DNA of 64,000 bases from Pyrus communis (GCF_963583255.1 NC_084805.1:7990827-8054826), one strand, 5' to 3'. Positions 10,200 to 21,845 are shown, counted from the first letter of the stretch. Translations and numbers: made by a program. The notes: a model not told the origin generated them from the letters alone.

Positions 10200-12336
10200 A
10201 TCATTTAATTCATAAATTGTAATATGGCTAAGCAAGTCTGGTTTATCATTAACTTCTTTAACCCACTAGGAATAACAATAACATCAACTTATTAGATTGG
10301 CTGAGCTCCCTTGATGCAAAAGATAATGATAATCTCAAGCTTTAGTCTGGCCCTCCTAAATTCTTCTTCTTGCCACTAAGCTTGGTGAAGAGTATTCAAA
10401 TGCAAATGGACTCCCCCCATCAAGTGGGAACCTTAAAATAAACTTTGATGGTTCTGTGATTAACAATCACATTGCTGCTGGCTTTGTTGTAAGGATGAAA
10501 TTGGCAGGCCTATTCTCGTTAGAGCTAAGAGCTTAGGGGAAAACACAATCAATGTTGCTGAATGTGTTGCTTTGAGAGATGCCCTTTGGATGACTAGATC
10601 TTGAGGCTTTAGGAAAATCCAGATTGAGGGTGAATCTAAGCTTATGATTGACTCCACTCTTGGGTGATGCTCGATTCCCTGGAGACTTCGTTTCATCATT
10701 CAAGATATCAAGATTTTGGCTAGCTGGTTTGAGAACATCTCTTGGAGCCACATCTTTGGGGAGGCCAACTTTTTAGCGGATGCGACAAGGGATGTGGGTT
10801 TTAGTTATTGCAACCTCCATGTGTGGGATAAATCTATTCCTAGTGTTGCTCATAGAGCCCTTCTATTTGATTGTATGCAAACTGAATGTACTCGTGGTTA
10901 TTTTCTTCAATCTTATTGCCTTTTCCACAAAAAAAAAAAAAAAAAAAAAGTAAAATAAACAAACAATCACCTGACAAAAGCATGTGTAAGTCCACTGATG
11001 AGTCAATTTCATATTATATATTTTACTCTATTCTTAGTATGTTTTGGTAATTATTTTGGTAGAATTTTGATACTTTGATTTATATTTCTAATATAGGACA
11101 TCCAACTTCCTTTGGAGTAAGACATGATCAAACGGACGAATTTCGGAGTGATTCAAATTGGAGAACGTTCATGCGTCTCTTGGAGTTTGTCGTGTCAAAA
11201 TTTGGGATTTTTCTACCAAGTGGTTATTTTCTGGCAACGGAATAAAGAAGTAGTGCTGGAAAATGACGTTTTTGGGCTTAAATTGTGTTTTTGGAGCCCA
11301 AAATGACATCTGATGGGTTCATGGCCTTCTAGAGAAGTGTTCAGAATATTCCAAACCTTCAATCTAGCTATATTGGGCCAGTTTTGGAGCAGTTTAGGGG
11401 TCCAAAACGTGGCTGTTCAGATTTTAGGCGAATTTTACCATTTAATTTAGGGTTATGTTTCTTATTTTATTTCCTAGTTCGATTGGAAGACATTTTATTA
11501 GGAGGATTTAATTTCTAGGCTAAATAAGCTTGGCTACCCTATTCCTAGCGTTAACTTATTCTCCATGCGTTCTTTAAGAGAGGAAATTAGCCAAGCGTGG
11601 AAATTTTCAGACTTTTTCATTCTTGGTGTTTTCAATCTTTTATTATTCAATAAAGAACTTTGTGAATCCTATTATGAATATGTGTAACTAATTCTCTTTT
11701 TGCTAGGGTGAGGCCACAAGTCTTAGCAAGAATATGTAGTTTCTCTTCAATTTGCTTCTTATTATATGCATGCAGGTTTTCAAATTATTGATCACTGATT
11801 TAAACTATCTAATTGTATTGATGCTTGATCACCATTAGGATGTTTAGAAAAATAATTTGATACAATTTTGGTCGGAGGTCGGTCCCTGAAATTGACGAAG
11901 GCTTCTTGTGATTAATATGTGCAAGTTCATTTAAGATGAATACCACATCTTAAGGGTTGCATGGCTTTTCAAAAAAATTCACAAAACTTAATGAGTCATG
12001 CATGTTTAGATTTGATCTAAATACTACAGACGGATTGCATGTTTGATATACGCTCTATGTTGGGGGTCCAAGTAGGCATATATTAGAAAAACCTAACCTT
12101 CGAAATATGCATGTAAAGGTCATAAGTAATTGAGAGAACTATATAGAATTGTTAAGGTGACGGCGGATCCCTAATGCTTTCTTAATTTGATTTCTCCAAA
12201 ATTATTTCCTTTTTCTTCATCTTTAATATTGATTTCTCCAAAATTCGTTTTAATTTAATTAGGTCAAAAAAATCAATCATCTCAAATGTCTATTTTACAA
12301 TAATTAATTGGAATTTGGTTTGCTTCAAATTATTTA

Positions 12337-13518
12337 GGGTAAAGTACAAAAAACTACCTTAACTATTGGTGTCACGACACTTTCATATCTCATCTTTTAA
12401 TAACAATGTCATATCTCATCTTTAGAATTTGGTCCAATGTTATACCTATTTACTTTTCAGTTAAATGCTGACATGGTTTGATTCGGGGCCCACTTTCTAT
12501 TAAACAATTAATAAAATATTATTAAAAACTAAAAAAGAAAAATTAAATATTTTTTAAAATAATAAAGAAAAGTAAAGTAATAATATAAAAAATCCCTCTG
12601 TTCGTCCCTTCCCCCCCCCCCCTCTCTCTCCCCATCTTCATCTTCTTCCCTGCTTAATCTTCAACAAAAAAATAAAAAAAAAAATATTGAAAACCCATAA
12701 ACCCCCCTCCCCCGGCAGGCGGGAAGAAGAAGAAGGTGAAGGAGAAGGAGGAAGAAGAAGAGGAAAAAAAAAGGAGGAGGAGGAAATAGAAGTGGAAAAA
12801 AAAAATTCCAACCCAACCCAGTTCCCCCCCTCCCGGGGGAAGAAGAAGAAGGAGAAGGAGAAGGAGGAAGAAGAAGAAGAGGAAAAAAAAAAAATTCCAA
12901 CCAACCCAGTTCCCCCCCCCCCCCAACCCCAAATCCACCACTCTCATCCATCCCCCACCTTCTCCGCGCACCCATCTTCCCGCTGATGGGATCTGGGTTT
13001 TTTTTTTTTTTTTTTGGGTTGTAGGAGGGAGAAGAGGGGGCAGAGAGGGGGGAAGACAAACTAAGGGTGGGTGCAAGGGGGAAGACAAACTACTGGTGGG
13101 TGTGTAGGGAAGACAAATTGGATTTTTTTTTTTTTTTTTTTTTTATGGGGGTTGCAGGTTGGGGGAAGAAGATGAAGATGGGGAGAAGAGAGAGGAGGCG
13201 GGGAGGGGGAGGGACGAACTGAGGGTTGTTTTCATTTTTTTTTTCTTTTTTTTTTTTTTTTACTTTTTTTATTATTTTAATATTTAAAAATATTTTTAAA
13301 AAAAATTAGTTTTTAATAATATTTTAACGATTTTTTAATAGAAAATGGGTCCCGAATCAAGATACTTCAGCATTTAATTGAAAATTAAACGGCCAAGTAA
13401 CAAAAGGTATAACATTGGACCAAATTCTAAAGATAAGGTATGACATTGTCAATTTTAAAATATGAGATATGAAAATGTCGTGACACTAACAGTTGAGGTA
13501 GTTTTTTGTACTTTACCC
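12337..13518. mobile_element. second MULE-type element with 9-bp target duplication
   Basis: The ends GGGTAAAGTACAAAAAACTA and the reverse complement of the right end (GGGTAAAGTACAAAAAACTA) are identical for about 20 bp and the arms continue to match for roughly 200 bp. Target duplication AATTATTTA is perfect at 12328-12336 and 13519-13527. No transposase is present. The interior carries C runs, T runs and a purine-rich direct duplication. The arms differ from those of the 8858-10199 MULE apart from the GGGTAAA start, so this is a different family. Confidence 0.9.
12715..12925. repeat. purine-rich direct duplication inside the MULE
   Basis: Two consecutive units each read (GAA/GGA)n, then an A run, then ATTCCAACC...CCCAGTTCCCCCC. 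Unit 1 is about 12720-12835 and unit 2 about 12836-12922. The long open frames here on both strands encode only low-complexity Glu/Lys or Ser/Phe/Leu runs and are not genes. Confidence 0.7.
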
Positions 13519-13823
13519 AATTATTTAATAATTCATGTGAAGAACGACCTTGCAAGATCCGTTTATACTATAGTAACCTTGTCATTTTTGTAAGTATTAT
13601 AGGAGTTTTTAGCCCGTTTGCATGTATAGTAAAATCTCTATCCCACTTGCCGACCAATTCCTCTCTTTGGATATATGATATTTGCTTCTCTGATTTTCTT
13701 CTGGAGGTTTTCTTTTCTCTTTTTCCTCCTCATCGTATACATATAATAATATAAAAATCTTCATCTCCACGTTTCCAACGTTCGTCTATGCTTTAATATC
13801 ATTGCATATATACAATGATAGCG

Positions 13824-14268
13824 CGTTTACTAATCCGTAATCCGAATGAGAATAAGGAATCCGATTCCGATTACGGATTATACTTGTGTTTACTAAAATT
13901 AGGAGGAATCAAAAGTGTGTGGGGCCCACACAAAAAATGGAATCCAATTCCTGAAATTGGAGGATTGGATTTCCAACATATACAAGGTATTTGGATTCCG
14001 GATTGCCCAAGCAATCGGAATAATAATTTTTTTCCCTTTATGCCCTCACTTACTTTCATTATTTTCAAGATTATCCTTTTAACCCTAGACTTATTTTTCT
14101 GAAAATGCTCCTAACAATTTCTTTCCATATCCTAGCTCATTAAGCATAATGAGATTATACGAACAATTTTAGTAAACAACTTCAACAGAAATCTGATTCT
14201 GATTCCACCTCATTTCAATTCCTCCTCAATCCAATTCCTCCTCAATTTGATTACGGATTAGTAATCGC
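13824..14268. mobile_element. MITE-like element
   Basis: The left end CGCGTTTACTAATCCGTAAT and the reverse complement of the right end (CGCGATTACTAATCCGTAAT) differ at one of 20 positions. The unit is about 445 bp, has no coding capacity, and contains repeated GGAATC/GATTCC words. No clear target duplication was found, so the superfamily is left open. Confidence 0.65.
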
Positions 14269-14479
14269 GTATGAGATTATACGGTTAGAAGTTCTCAAAT
14301 TGTCAAGCATCACATCAATTTTTTGTTCAGTATGAACTTAAAATCTATTAGCCTATTAAATCAATTTATACCCCAAGTTATCAATAAAGGACGTGGATAA
14401 TTCATCAATAAGGACGAATTGTAACAAATTTATCACGAGTAAAAGTTTACCGTTTTGCTCTCTCTCCCTTCCGACGAAA

Positions 14480-15345
14480 GTCTCTCTCTCAGACTAAGAG
14501 TGTTTCTCATCCTTGTGTGAGTGATCGGAACTTTCTTTTTTCTTTTTTTTTTCTCTTCTTTTTCTTCTTTTCCTTGCTGCTGCATGTTTCCGGCCTTTCC
14601 TTCTTCCTTTTCTTGCCTCGGATCTAGCGGAACTTTGGCCTTCGTCGAAAATTCCTTCCGACCATCCTCTTTCTCTTCTCCTGCAGCTATCTAACATCCA
14701 TGTCACCTTTCAACCGTTTCTCTACCTACCCCCAATGGTTTTGGCCCGCGACTTTCGGCGGTCCCTCGGTCTATGATCTTCTTTTTTCATTCTTTCTTAT
14801 GAGGTCGTGTACAAAAACCTTAACCGCACAAGCCTGGGGCTGGGCCTACCTCTCAATCCTACTACTTCTCAGATTGCAACCATTTTCTCTAACCGCGTTT
14901 CACGGCTATCTTGGAAGGTGTGTAGAGCTCTTACTCGGGTGGTCACACCACCACCTTCCATCTGTGTGCCTTCCTTGGCACGATTACTTGTGGGAGGTTT
15001 TTCCTGCAAGTTTCACTCTTTGGATGGATGCGGATTTGAGTGTTATGGCATGATGGAGGCAGGTGGAACCTTCTTGATTTTTGATTTGGAGGCTTCTTTT
15101 GGGTGGATTCCGGTGCCTGCAAGAGGCGGTGGTTCATGGTCAACGGTGTTGATGGCGGTTGTGTACTTAGGGTTTTCGGCTTTTGTTTTGTTTTGCTCTG
15201 GATCATCCGTTTGGTTGGGCCTGTTGTGGGATTCAAATGTTAGTATTGGGTTTTATTTGTAATTGGATCCCAGTTTGTAAATGTTTTTTTGTTGTGGTAA
15301 TGAAATGTTAACTTCGAACTTAAAAAAATAAATAAATAAATAAAA
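14480..15345 (+). repeat. retroposed repeat with A-rich tail, copy 1
   Basis: The region resembles 49310-49980 in the same orientation: GTGAGTGATC near the start, then a T/C-rich tract, then GTGTAGAGCTCTTACTCG...TCACACCACCACCTTCC...TGTGTGCC in the middle, and a tail of AAAT repeats at about 15323-15343. Two copies that both end in an A-rich tail suggest a non-LTR retroposon (SINE- or LINE-derived). The plus-strand frames 14700-15053 and 14807-15262 overlap each other and show no recognisable domain, so no gene is called. Confidence 0.5.
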
Positions 15346-15454
15346 ATCATGAGTTTGAAGATCATTCTTGCGATTAATTGGTGCAATGCTTGACAGTTTG
15401 AAGATAATTCCATTATACGCCAACCCATGTTCGGTTTTAGGTATAGTCAGTGCA

Positions 15455-15570
15455 CATAGATCTGTGTTCAATTTCAAAAATAGTATTAAGTTTCAGAAAC
15501 AATGTAGTGTTGTTCAACTTCAAAAATAGTGTAGTACCATTCAGTTTCAGAAATAGTGTGTGGTGTGACT
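15455..15570. repeat. short minisatellite, about four diverged ~27-bp units
   Basis: The motif TTCAA/GTTTCA(A/G)AAATAGT recurs four times (GTTCAATTTCAAAAATAGT, AGTTTCAGAAACAATGTAGT, GTTCAACTTCAAAAATAGT and TTCAGTTTCAGAAATAGTGT). No gene is associated. Confidence 0.6.
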
Positions 15571-15762
15571 AACACGCGGGTCCTGCACGTTGGCTTTTTA
15601 TTTTTTATTTTTTTCTATTTTATTTTTTATTATATTAAACTTTCGTAATTTTCATTAAAAATTAAGTCTTTTTTTATTAAAATTTAAGTCTTTTTCTTTA
15701 AATAAAGTTATATAATGGTTTGTGGTTAAAAAAAACTTATCTCAAACCATTTTCATTAAAGT

Positions 15763-16255
15763 TTTTTTGGTTGGATATAAGCTTTATACTATTAAAAAGA
15801 TTTGTATTACACTACCTGTATCAAGCACGATCAGCTCGATTTTAATTTAAATAAAGAAAATTTGACCATATTGATACATTATTGCGGCAAACGAGCCAAT
15901 TCCTAAGAAATTAAGCCTAATTAAAAAAAGGTGGATGTTAATCGTGATTTGACAATCAAGCGAATTCCTAGTAGTCGAGTTGTCAAGTATAATTTTAGAA
16001 GGTTCATGTGATGTGAATAAAGATTAACAAAAACTTAATGGACGTATATAATGCCAAATTGCCAATTGAAAATCGGTGCTCCCACCTATGCGAATGGAAC
16101 TATGTGATATATTATGTATGGTTGCGATAGCTGCACCATACATCATTCCATTTGACTCGTTCTGATTGTGTATCCAACTAAGATAAGGATCGAACTATGT
16201 GATACATTATACGTACATGTATTTAATACTGCTGAGAATAATAGTACTTTTAAAG
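15763..16255 (+). repeat. duplicated block, copy B
   Basis: This is the partner of 2937-3395 (and 8250-8290), in the same orientation about 12.8 kb downstream. It lacks the ~50-bp T-rich stretch of copy A and is not interrupted by the nested elements, so it approximates the pre-insertion state of copy A. Confidence 0.75.
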
Positions 16256-16764
16256 GTTTGAATCCTTCAGCTAAGATAAGAATCGAAGCTTTTTTTTTTT
16301 TTTTTTTTTTTTAATTTCAATTAATTTATGAACCCAAGGCAAAAATCCAGTCGATGCCTAAGAAGCCTACTCCAGTCAATATCCCATTGTTGAGTGTTAA
16401 AAGTGTTTTCGTTAGGAATTTGGCTTAAGAATCATGCTATTAAAAATTGATTTGCAATTTTATGTGCACTTAAAGAAGTTTAACATCGTAAGAAATTTAT
16501 CTTCTATCCGCACTTGAAGTTTTAACTTATACATGCAAAATAAGAATATCAAACTTATAAATCATTTCAGATAAGAATTACAGACTGAAAAAATAGTTCG
16601 AGGGGTAATTGACAATGAAGTGATAATTCAGGGGGAAATGGCAGCTTACCCATATCCTTTTCTTTACCAACAAAACTTTTAAAAGAGCCTCAGAAAAAGG
16701 GAGCCGAAACAAGGCGGTACCCCATCGTTGCAGTGTTGTAGATGCCCAGGTCAGAGGAAACTAC
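16256..16764. other. spacer and 3' flank of the chaperone gene
   Basis: A 24-base T run lies at about 16290-16313. No ORF or repeat terminus was recognised. The part next to 16764 is the expected 3' UTR of the minus-strand gene. Confidence 0.5.
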
Positions 16765-19700
16765 CTAAAACAGGGACATATCGGCCGGTGGTCCATACAG
16801 AGTCTTCCAAGAACATGGAATAACCCATTTATCATTATTGCCTGCGCAATCATCAATAAAGATGAGTATACCTCTAACATGAATGCATTAACCAAATCAG
16901 GTTTAAGGGAGAAAAAGAGATACAATGGAAAAAATAATCATAATTATAAGGGATCGACACATAGCAAATCAGGATCATGCATTTCGCTTCCCAGCCCTAT
17001 TGGGAATATGGTTATCCCATCCTCGCCCCATCCACCCGATCCATTTTCCTCTACATTTCCCTGTCCTATATCTGATGTGGGATAGAGTATATTACCCAAT
17101 TGCAGGGGAACTGGGACTGAAATCATGCGCTAACCGTTCTTCAACAACAAGATAACCCATAACCTAATCTAACCATCGGAAGAAACAACAAGATAAGACG
17201 TTAAGGAAAACAAATCATGATTGGCTTCCTGGACGTCGACGTGCACATACTACGAATATCTATGCCTAAGGTATTCTCGACCACACAATTTGTGCAAAGG
17301 GCATAGAAAAACAGACTAAAAAACATTGCTATATTTCCTTTGAAGAATGATGAGAACGTATCAGGACTTAAGACACAATGTTCTTACATTTGACTTTAAA
17401 GAGTACCAAGCAAAACAAACAATAGGGCTTTAGAAAATGAAAGAATATGGACATGACAAAACTTCATCTCAAACAAAAGCCTTTAATCAGCGAAATAATA
17501 TAGCTATTCAAAGAAAAGAAACTAACCATGGAAATTACTGGGATTTAATTGCAGAAGTTTGCATGCTGCCTCGGCCAAATGGAAAGCATCAGGTATGTTG
17601 TCTCCTTCTGAGCAGTAGCATAATAAGCAGGTAACCTTCAATCCTTTGGCCTGATTCAGAAAAAGTAAAAATAAAACAAGGAGTCTTACGATTAAAGATT
17701 CCCACGTGTGGGTGAGCAATTCAACAAGAATTGATGGCAATCAGTAGGCATGGACACAATTATTCCATAACATAGGGGATTCCCTGTGTTTGGAAACAAT
17801 TGGCCACTTTCACATTTTGCTATTAGGTATGCTTCCCAGAGAATACCTTGAGACAAGAAAAAAGTGCCGCGAATGGCAAGCTCGGGTAGTAATATTCTTC
17901 TTCTTCTAGTTCGCCTTCAAAGGGCAAGATGTCCTCCGGCACAGCATTGCCCTCAGCTAATGTATTGAGATACTTCCAGGCCTTCTGAGTGGGGTTATAT
18001 TCCTGCAGACTTTTCCACCCAAGCTGTTCACAATAATCATCTGTTCCATCTGAATTGGTGCTAGACAGGTAATGCATCGGCAAACCACTGGTATGTCATG
18101 AAAAGATAAATCGTCATTTCAAAGAAGCACATAACAGAAACTACAGGCCACCAAGCTTCCTGATCCCAAGTTCCCAACCGAATCATTATCCAAACGACAG
18201 AGTTCAAAAACAAGTTATTATCTTTTAAGACTATATATGCATGTTTAAAGGTGGAAATGTTTTGTTTCCAGATCAGTTCCAAGTTCTTGGTACAACTCTT
18301 AAAAGTAACATTATCTAGGAATTTTATTTTGAAATAAACTTTAACTGAAGAATAATTTCTCCAGTATCATTAATCAAACCCTATTTAGTAAACATTACAT
18401 AACATGAAAACGGGAGTGGGTGAGAAAGTGAGAGAAAGAACAAAGTAGTTTTAGTTCAAAACGAGCTCAAAAATGTTTGTAACTAAATAGTCTTAATAAT
18501 ATATCAGTATTTATCATTCTCTTCCTTTGGAACATCAAATATGTAACTACCACCTAAATCAACTCCCGAGCTTATTGGGTTGAGAATTGAAATATATCCG
18601 CGTAATAACTAACAACTCATCTAATCAGTTACATTTCTATATATTCTCTTCCCTAGTTGATGCATTACAAATATTAAGGAATTTATTAAACCAAGCACGT
18701 TAAATGCTTAGTTGTCTGGGCTGTGAGCTGACTTAACAACTATCTCATGCCCATTAAAAAGAACTTCAAAATTTCAAAACAGCCAACATAAACAAGAACC
18801 ATCCTCTTTATACCTTGACATATCAACTCTCTGCCACCTCCCAAAATCCAAGCTCGAGAGCACAACAACATTCTTCTTTCCACTAGCAGCAACATAATCA
18901 GCCACACATTTAGCAAATTCAATCATCCTTCCCTGTTTAGAATTTACCAATTTAAAACCTTCAATTCCACAGTAGAGCACTACAACAAAAAAATTGAAAC
19001 GACAGAAACAACTCAAAGTAGGGGCATCTCACATGCAATTCCTTGATAAGATTACACTGCGAGAAAACCCCTTCAAACTCAAAACTTTATAGTGACACCA
19101 AAGGAATTTCACAACGAAAATGACACCCACACAACTACAAGTTTAATCCTGTATGTTGTTTGGTGTGTGGTTATCATTTCCCTCTTCATAACTAGAAATA
19201 TATTAGATGATGACAAGTGGATACATGACGATTTTATCTCCAATTGATCTCTTGAAGTATTTTTCTATGAAACTTATTGTTTTCGGGGTCTTTTTTCCAA
19301 TTTACTATCAAATGGGAATCCCAAATGTGCAGCTTACCTTTACAACAGGGGACCTTTGTTGGATTAGAGACATTGCATTGGAAGATGAATCATAAGCTGC
19401 GTACCCAATTGAAAATTCAATAAAAAAAATTGAACTAACAAGCTAAACAAGCTAAAAGAGAAGCAAGGGAGTTAGAACCTTCGAAAGGGAGAGCAAGCTC
19501 CCCATTAGGAACAGGCCCATAGGCATCATTGCCGACACAAGGAAGCACAAATGGAGTGTCCAAATACCCAACTCTCTCTGCTTTCATTGATGCAACTAGA
19601 AGGTCCACCGCAAGCTGCCCCACATTTCCAATTGACAAAGCTGGCTGTAAACCCAGGATTTAGTTAAATTAATGAGCTGAAATTTTCTCAGCAACCAAAT

Positions 19701-19805
19701 AGGCAAAAGAAATGAGTAACCAATGACCTAGAAAATTGAACTGACCAGGATCAGAGTGGAAGAGCCACCGTGGGCGTGTTTGCCATGTTCAGCAACGAAT
19801 TCCAT
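16765..19805 (-). CDS. PAC2: proteasome assembly chaperone 2 (PAC2/PSMG2)
   Basis: Known role of the family: PAC2 pairs with PAC1 and helps build the alpha ring of the 20S proteasome in cytosol and nucleus. Seven coding exons on the minus strand: 19746-19805, 19644-19479, 19396-19338, 18932-18814, 18087-17847, 17650-17527 and 16841-16765. All six introns (101, 82, 405, 726, 196 and 685 bp) have GT-AG ends, phases agree, and the joined frame is 846 bp (281 aa plus TAG). Key matches to the family are SIGNVGQLAVDLL, VGYLDTPFVLPCVGNDAYGP, KKNVVVLSSLDF, an acidic loop before YYPSLPFAALF, CYCSEGDNIPDAF and the C-terminus YGPPADMSLF. The start MEFVAEHGK was chosen because plant homologues begin that way; the frame is open upstream to another Met at 19934. 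Length is normal for plants and no lesion is seen, so it should be functional. Confidence 0.95.
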
Positions 19806-20201
19806 TGTCGTGAAAAAGAAGGCAACGGCTGAGCTGAAATTTATGATTGGTGAGTCAATCACTGTGAATGTGAAGTTGTTCAAACAAGGATAGTGGGCCT
19901 CAATCAAAGGCGCATTCAAGAAACTTGCATCCACTCCGTTGCATACGGGATGATTTTCTGACAGACCTGATCGGATTCAGATTTCACCTGGAAAATGAGA
20001 ACCCCCTCAAAATGAATTTTAAATATTTTTAAATATTTGGAACAAAGTCAAATAGTTAGAGATCATATATTACACTTTCTTCGTAACGAACAATATATCA
20101 AAAAGTTACACAATCTTCTTAGCAAAAAAAACAATCACATAATTGTTGCTTACCTCAATACAATTCACACGTTTCACATAACTATTGCTTACCTCCATAA
20201 A
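19806..20201. other. 5' flank of the chaperone gene
   Basis: This stretch should hold the 5' UTR and core promoter of the minus-strand gene. A second in-frame ATG at 19934 lies upstream of the chosen start. A ~37-bp direct repeat (CACATAAnTnTTGCTTACCTC...) occurs twice at 20135-20210. No convincing TATA box was chosen. Confidence 0.4.
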
Positions 20202-21045
20202 ATTCACATGTCTCAGTTCTCAGACTCATAATGTTATAGCATACATACTATTCTTCTTCTTCTTCTTTGTCATAAAATGCCAAAAGCACTTGCATTTACC
20301 AAATCAACACATACATGAACAACAACATGCCAACAAAAATTGACTTGGAAAAACCCCACTGTCATATGTTTTATTTTTTTGCTGATGTGATGTGCTCAAA
20401 ATAAATGGTTAGATTGGCCCCAGTGTAATGTTCGTGGCAGTGTCATCATCTCTTCTTGCATATAAAAGATAGCAAACAAATCAACAAAAACCCAGAAAAG
20501 CAGCCCACAAATGTAATTATATGAATGCAAGAAGACTCGGCATCTTACTTGATAATATCAAACTCGTGTCTATGACCATGATGTACTCTTTAGGACACAA
20601 AAAATCACTCTTTTTTCGTTATATACAACTCAGGCCAGGAAACACTAAAACACCACCCCTAAATCCAACTGAATCAGATGTAAAACAAATTTGAATGACA
20701 ATAATTTTCTAAATTCAGATTATAAAGAATCTATTTGTTAAATTGGATAAGACAAAATCATGAAATCTAAAGGCCAGTTATATTAAATCACAAATTTAAA
20801 GCAGATTTTGAGATGCAATAGGTCAATAAGGTAGGAATCGTATTAGACTAACTTGATGGTGGGCATTGGAGGAATCGTCCAATTACCATCGGAAAGTTTG
20901 AATCAAAACCAAGCTCCTAGGTTAGGCTGGTTATAGGGAGATGCTGTTGATGTGAAATTCTTAGACAAAGAAGAAGAAAAGAATAGTATGTATGCTATAA
21001 CATTATGAGTCTAAGAACTAAGAACTGAGAACTGAGACATGTGAA
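20202..21045. mobile_element. inverted-repeat element upstream of the chaperone gene
   Basis: Left arm 20202-20270 (TTCACATGTCTCAGTTCT, then GACTCATAATGTTATAGCAT) is the inverse of right arm 20963-21045. The match runs about 70-80 bp and includes a CTT/AAG-rich end. The right arm has extra AGAACTGAGAACT copies. The interior has no recognisable protein. The ~0.84-kb size and arms suggest a non-autonomous DNA transposon; no target duplication was confirmed. Confidence 0.65.
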
Positions 21046-21654
21046 ATGTATGCCAACCCAATTTTTCAAACTCTTTTCTTCTGATTTGCGTTTATTTTAT
21101 TTTCTTCCTTATATTATTTTTGTAAAAGATTAAAAAAAAATTCAGAAAATTGAAAAACACAAAAACAGAATTTTTTTTAGTTAATAAGTATTTTATTTGG
21201 AATTTATTCTAGTGCAATTTTAATTTTGTGATTTTATGCAGGTTGAATTTGAATCAAATACGGGAATCGGCTGAATCATGCATTCTGCAGCATTCATCCA
21301 CTCACCTCAGAACGCATTCAACTATCCATTCATCACAGCTTTGCATTCAAGATGAACATTAAAGTGCAGAAATTTAAAAGGAATGCGAACTGGAGTCTGA
21401 ATTCTGACCTCTATACCGCTGGACCCTCTTTCACTCATTCTCTCTCACATTTTAATAAAATAATTGTTTTACATACAAGTTTGGGGGTTGTCGGCTATTT
21501 ACCTTCCTTTTGGATCTGAAAATCGTGGAGATCAGAACCTCAAATCGATGCTTCAGTTCTCTGTCACTCGAGTTTTCCTGCGCACAGATGAGTTATTTGT
21601 CTCTCCAACTGAGCGGTGCAGATCAACATCAAAGAAATGCGGATGAGGGTTTAC

Positions 21655-21845
21655 CTTTTGGACTCCCAAATTTTCAGTATGCCAGCAACTCCGTTTGCAA
21701 GGGCGTTTAGGGGGTGCTTCTGGGTTTCGGCTGAGAAACCACCGCGAGGAGTAGAAATGACGAGGGCTGGGTGTTTCGGTTTTGATTTTAGGTTTGAGAG
21801 AAAAGGTGAGAGCCTTCTTGCTGTTGGGCTCGAGCGTGCTCGCAC
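21655..21845 (-). other. possible first coding exon of an unidentified gene
   Basis: In a locally GC-rich stretch, a minus-strand frame starts MRARSSPTARRLSPFLSNL and continues with a basic, Ser-rich, acid-poor segment (a pattern compatible with an organelle transit peptide) to ...ANGVAGILKIWESK, where AAAAG/GTAAAC would be a good splice donor. The frame meets a stop three bases after the donor GT. No downstream exon was found before the inverted-repeat element, and I do not recognise the protein. It could be a broken gene, an exon of a lost gene, or chance. Confidence 0.25.

Larger units (their letters stand above)
8340..10949 (+). pseudogene. LINE (non-LTR retrotransposon) 3' part, split by a MULE
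   Basis: Before the MULE, 8400-8857 translates to the end of a plant LINE reverse-transcriptase protein with a zf-RVT region (NGKFTFKSATW, then LWNLNIPNKVKLFSWLL in slightly varied form). After the MULE, 10205-10890 gives an RNase H-like region (INFDGSVINNHIAAGFV, VAECVALRDALW, then SWSHIFGEANFLADA). An A tract at 10929-10949 is the expected LINE poly(A) tail. Stops and frameshifts occur in both halves and the 5' part (endonuclease, RT core) is absent, as in most 5'-truncated LINE copies. A related RNase H piece lies on the minus strand at 41800-42110. Confidence 0.8.
10985..13640 (+). repeat. dispersed repeat family F, copy 1 (interrupted)
   Basis: Parts of this region match 22640-23640 in the same orientation and 25125-27135 in reverse. 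Shared words in order include TTTGCTAGGG (near 11700), GATGTTTAGA, GAGTCATGCATGTTTA, GGATTGCATGTTT, ATTGTTAAGGTGA and, after the inserted MULE, TCATGTGAAGAACGACCTT followed by TGTAAGTATT. No protein is recognised; an LTR-retrotransposon derivative without coding capacity is likely. Homology to copy 2 is weak before about 11450, so the left limit is approximate. Confidence 0.6.

Noticed and set aside
12638..13088. Several open frames of 88-144 codons on both strands
   Set aside because: They encode only Ser/Phe/Leu/Pro or Glu/Lys runs from GGA/GAA, C and T tracts inside a MULE; low complexity, not genes.
14807..15262. 151-codon plus-strand frame
   Set aside because: It overlaps another frame of similar length, lies in a repeat with a second copy at 49310 where the frame is not kept, and has no domain.
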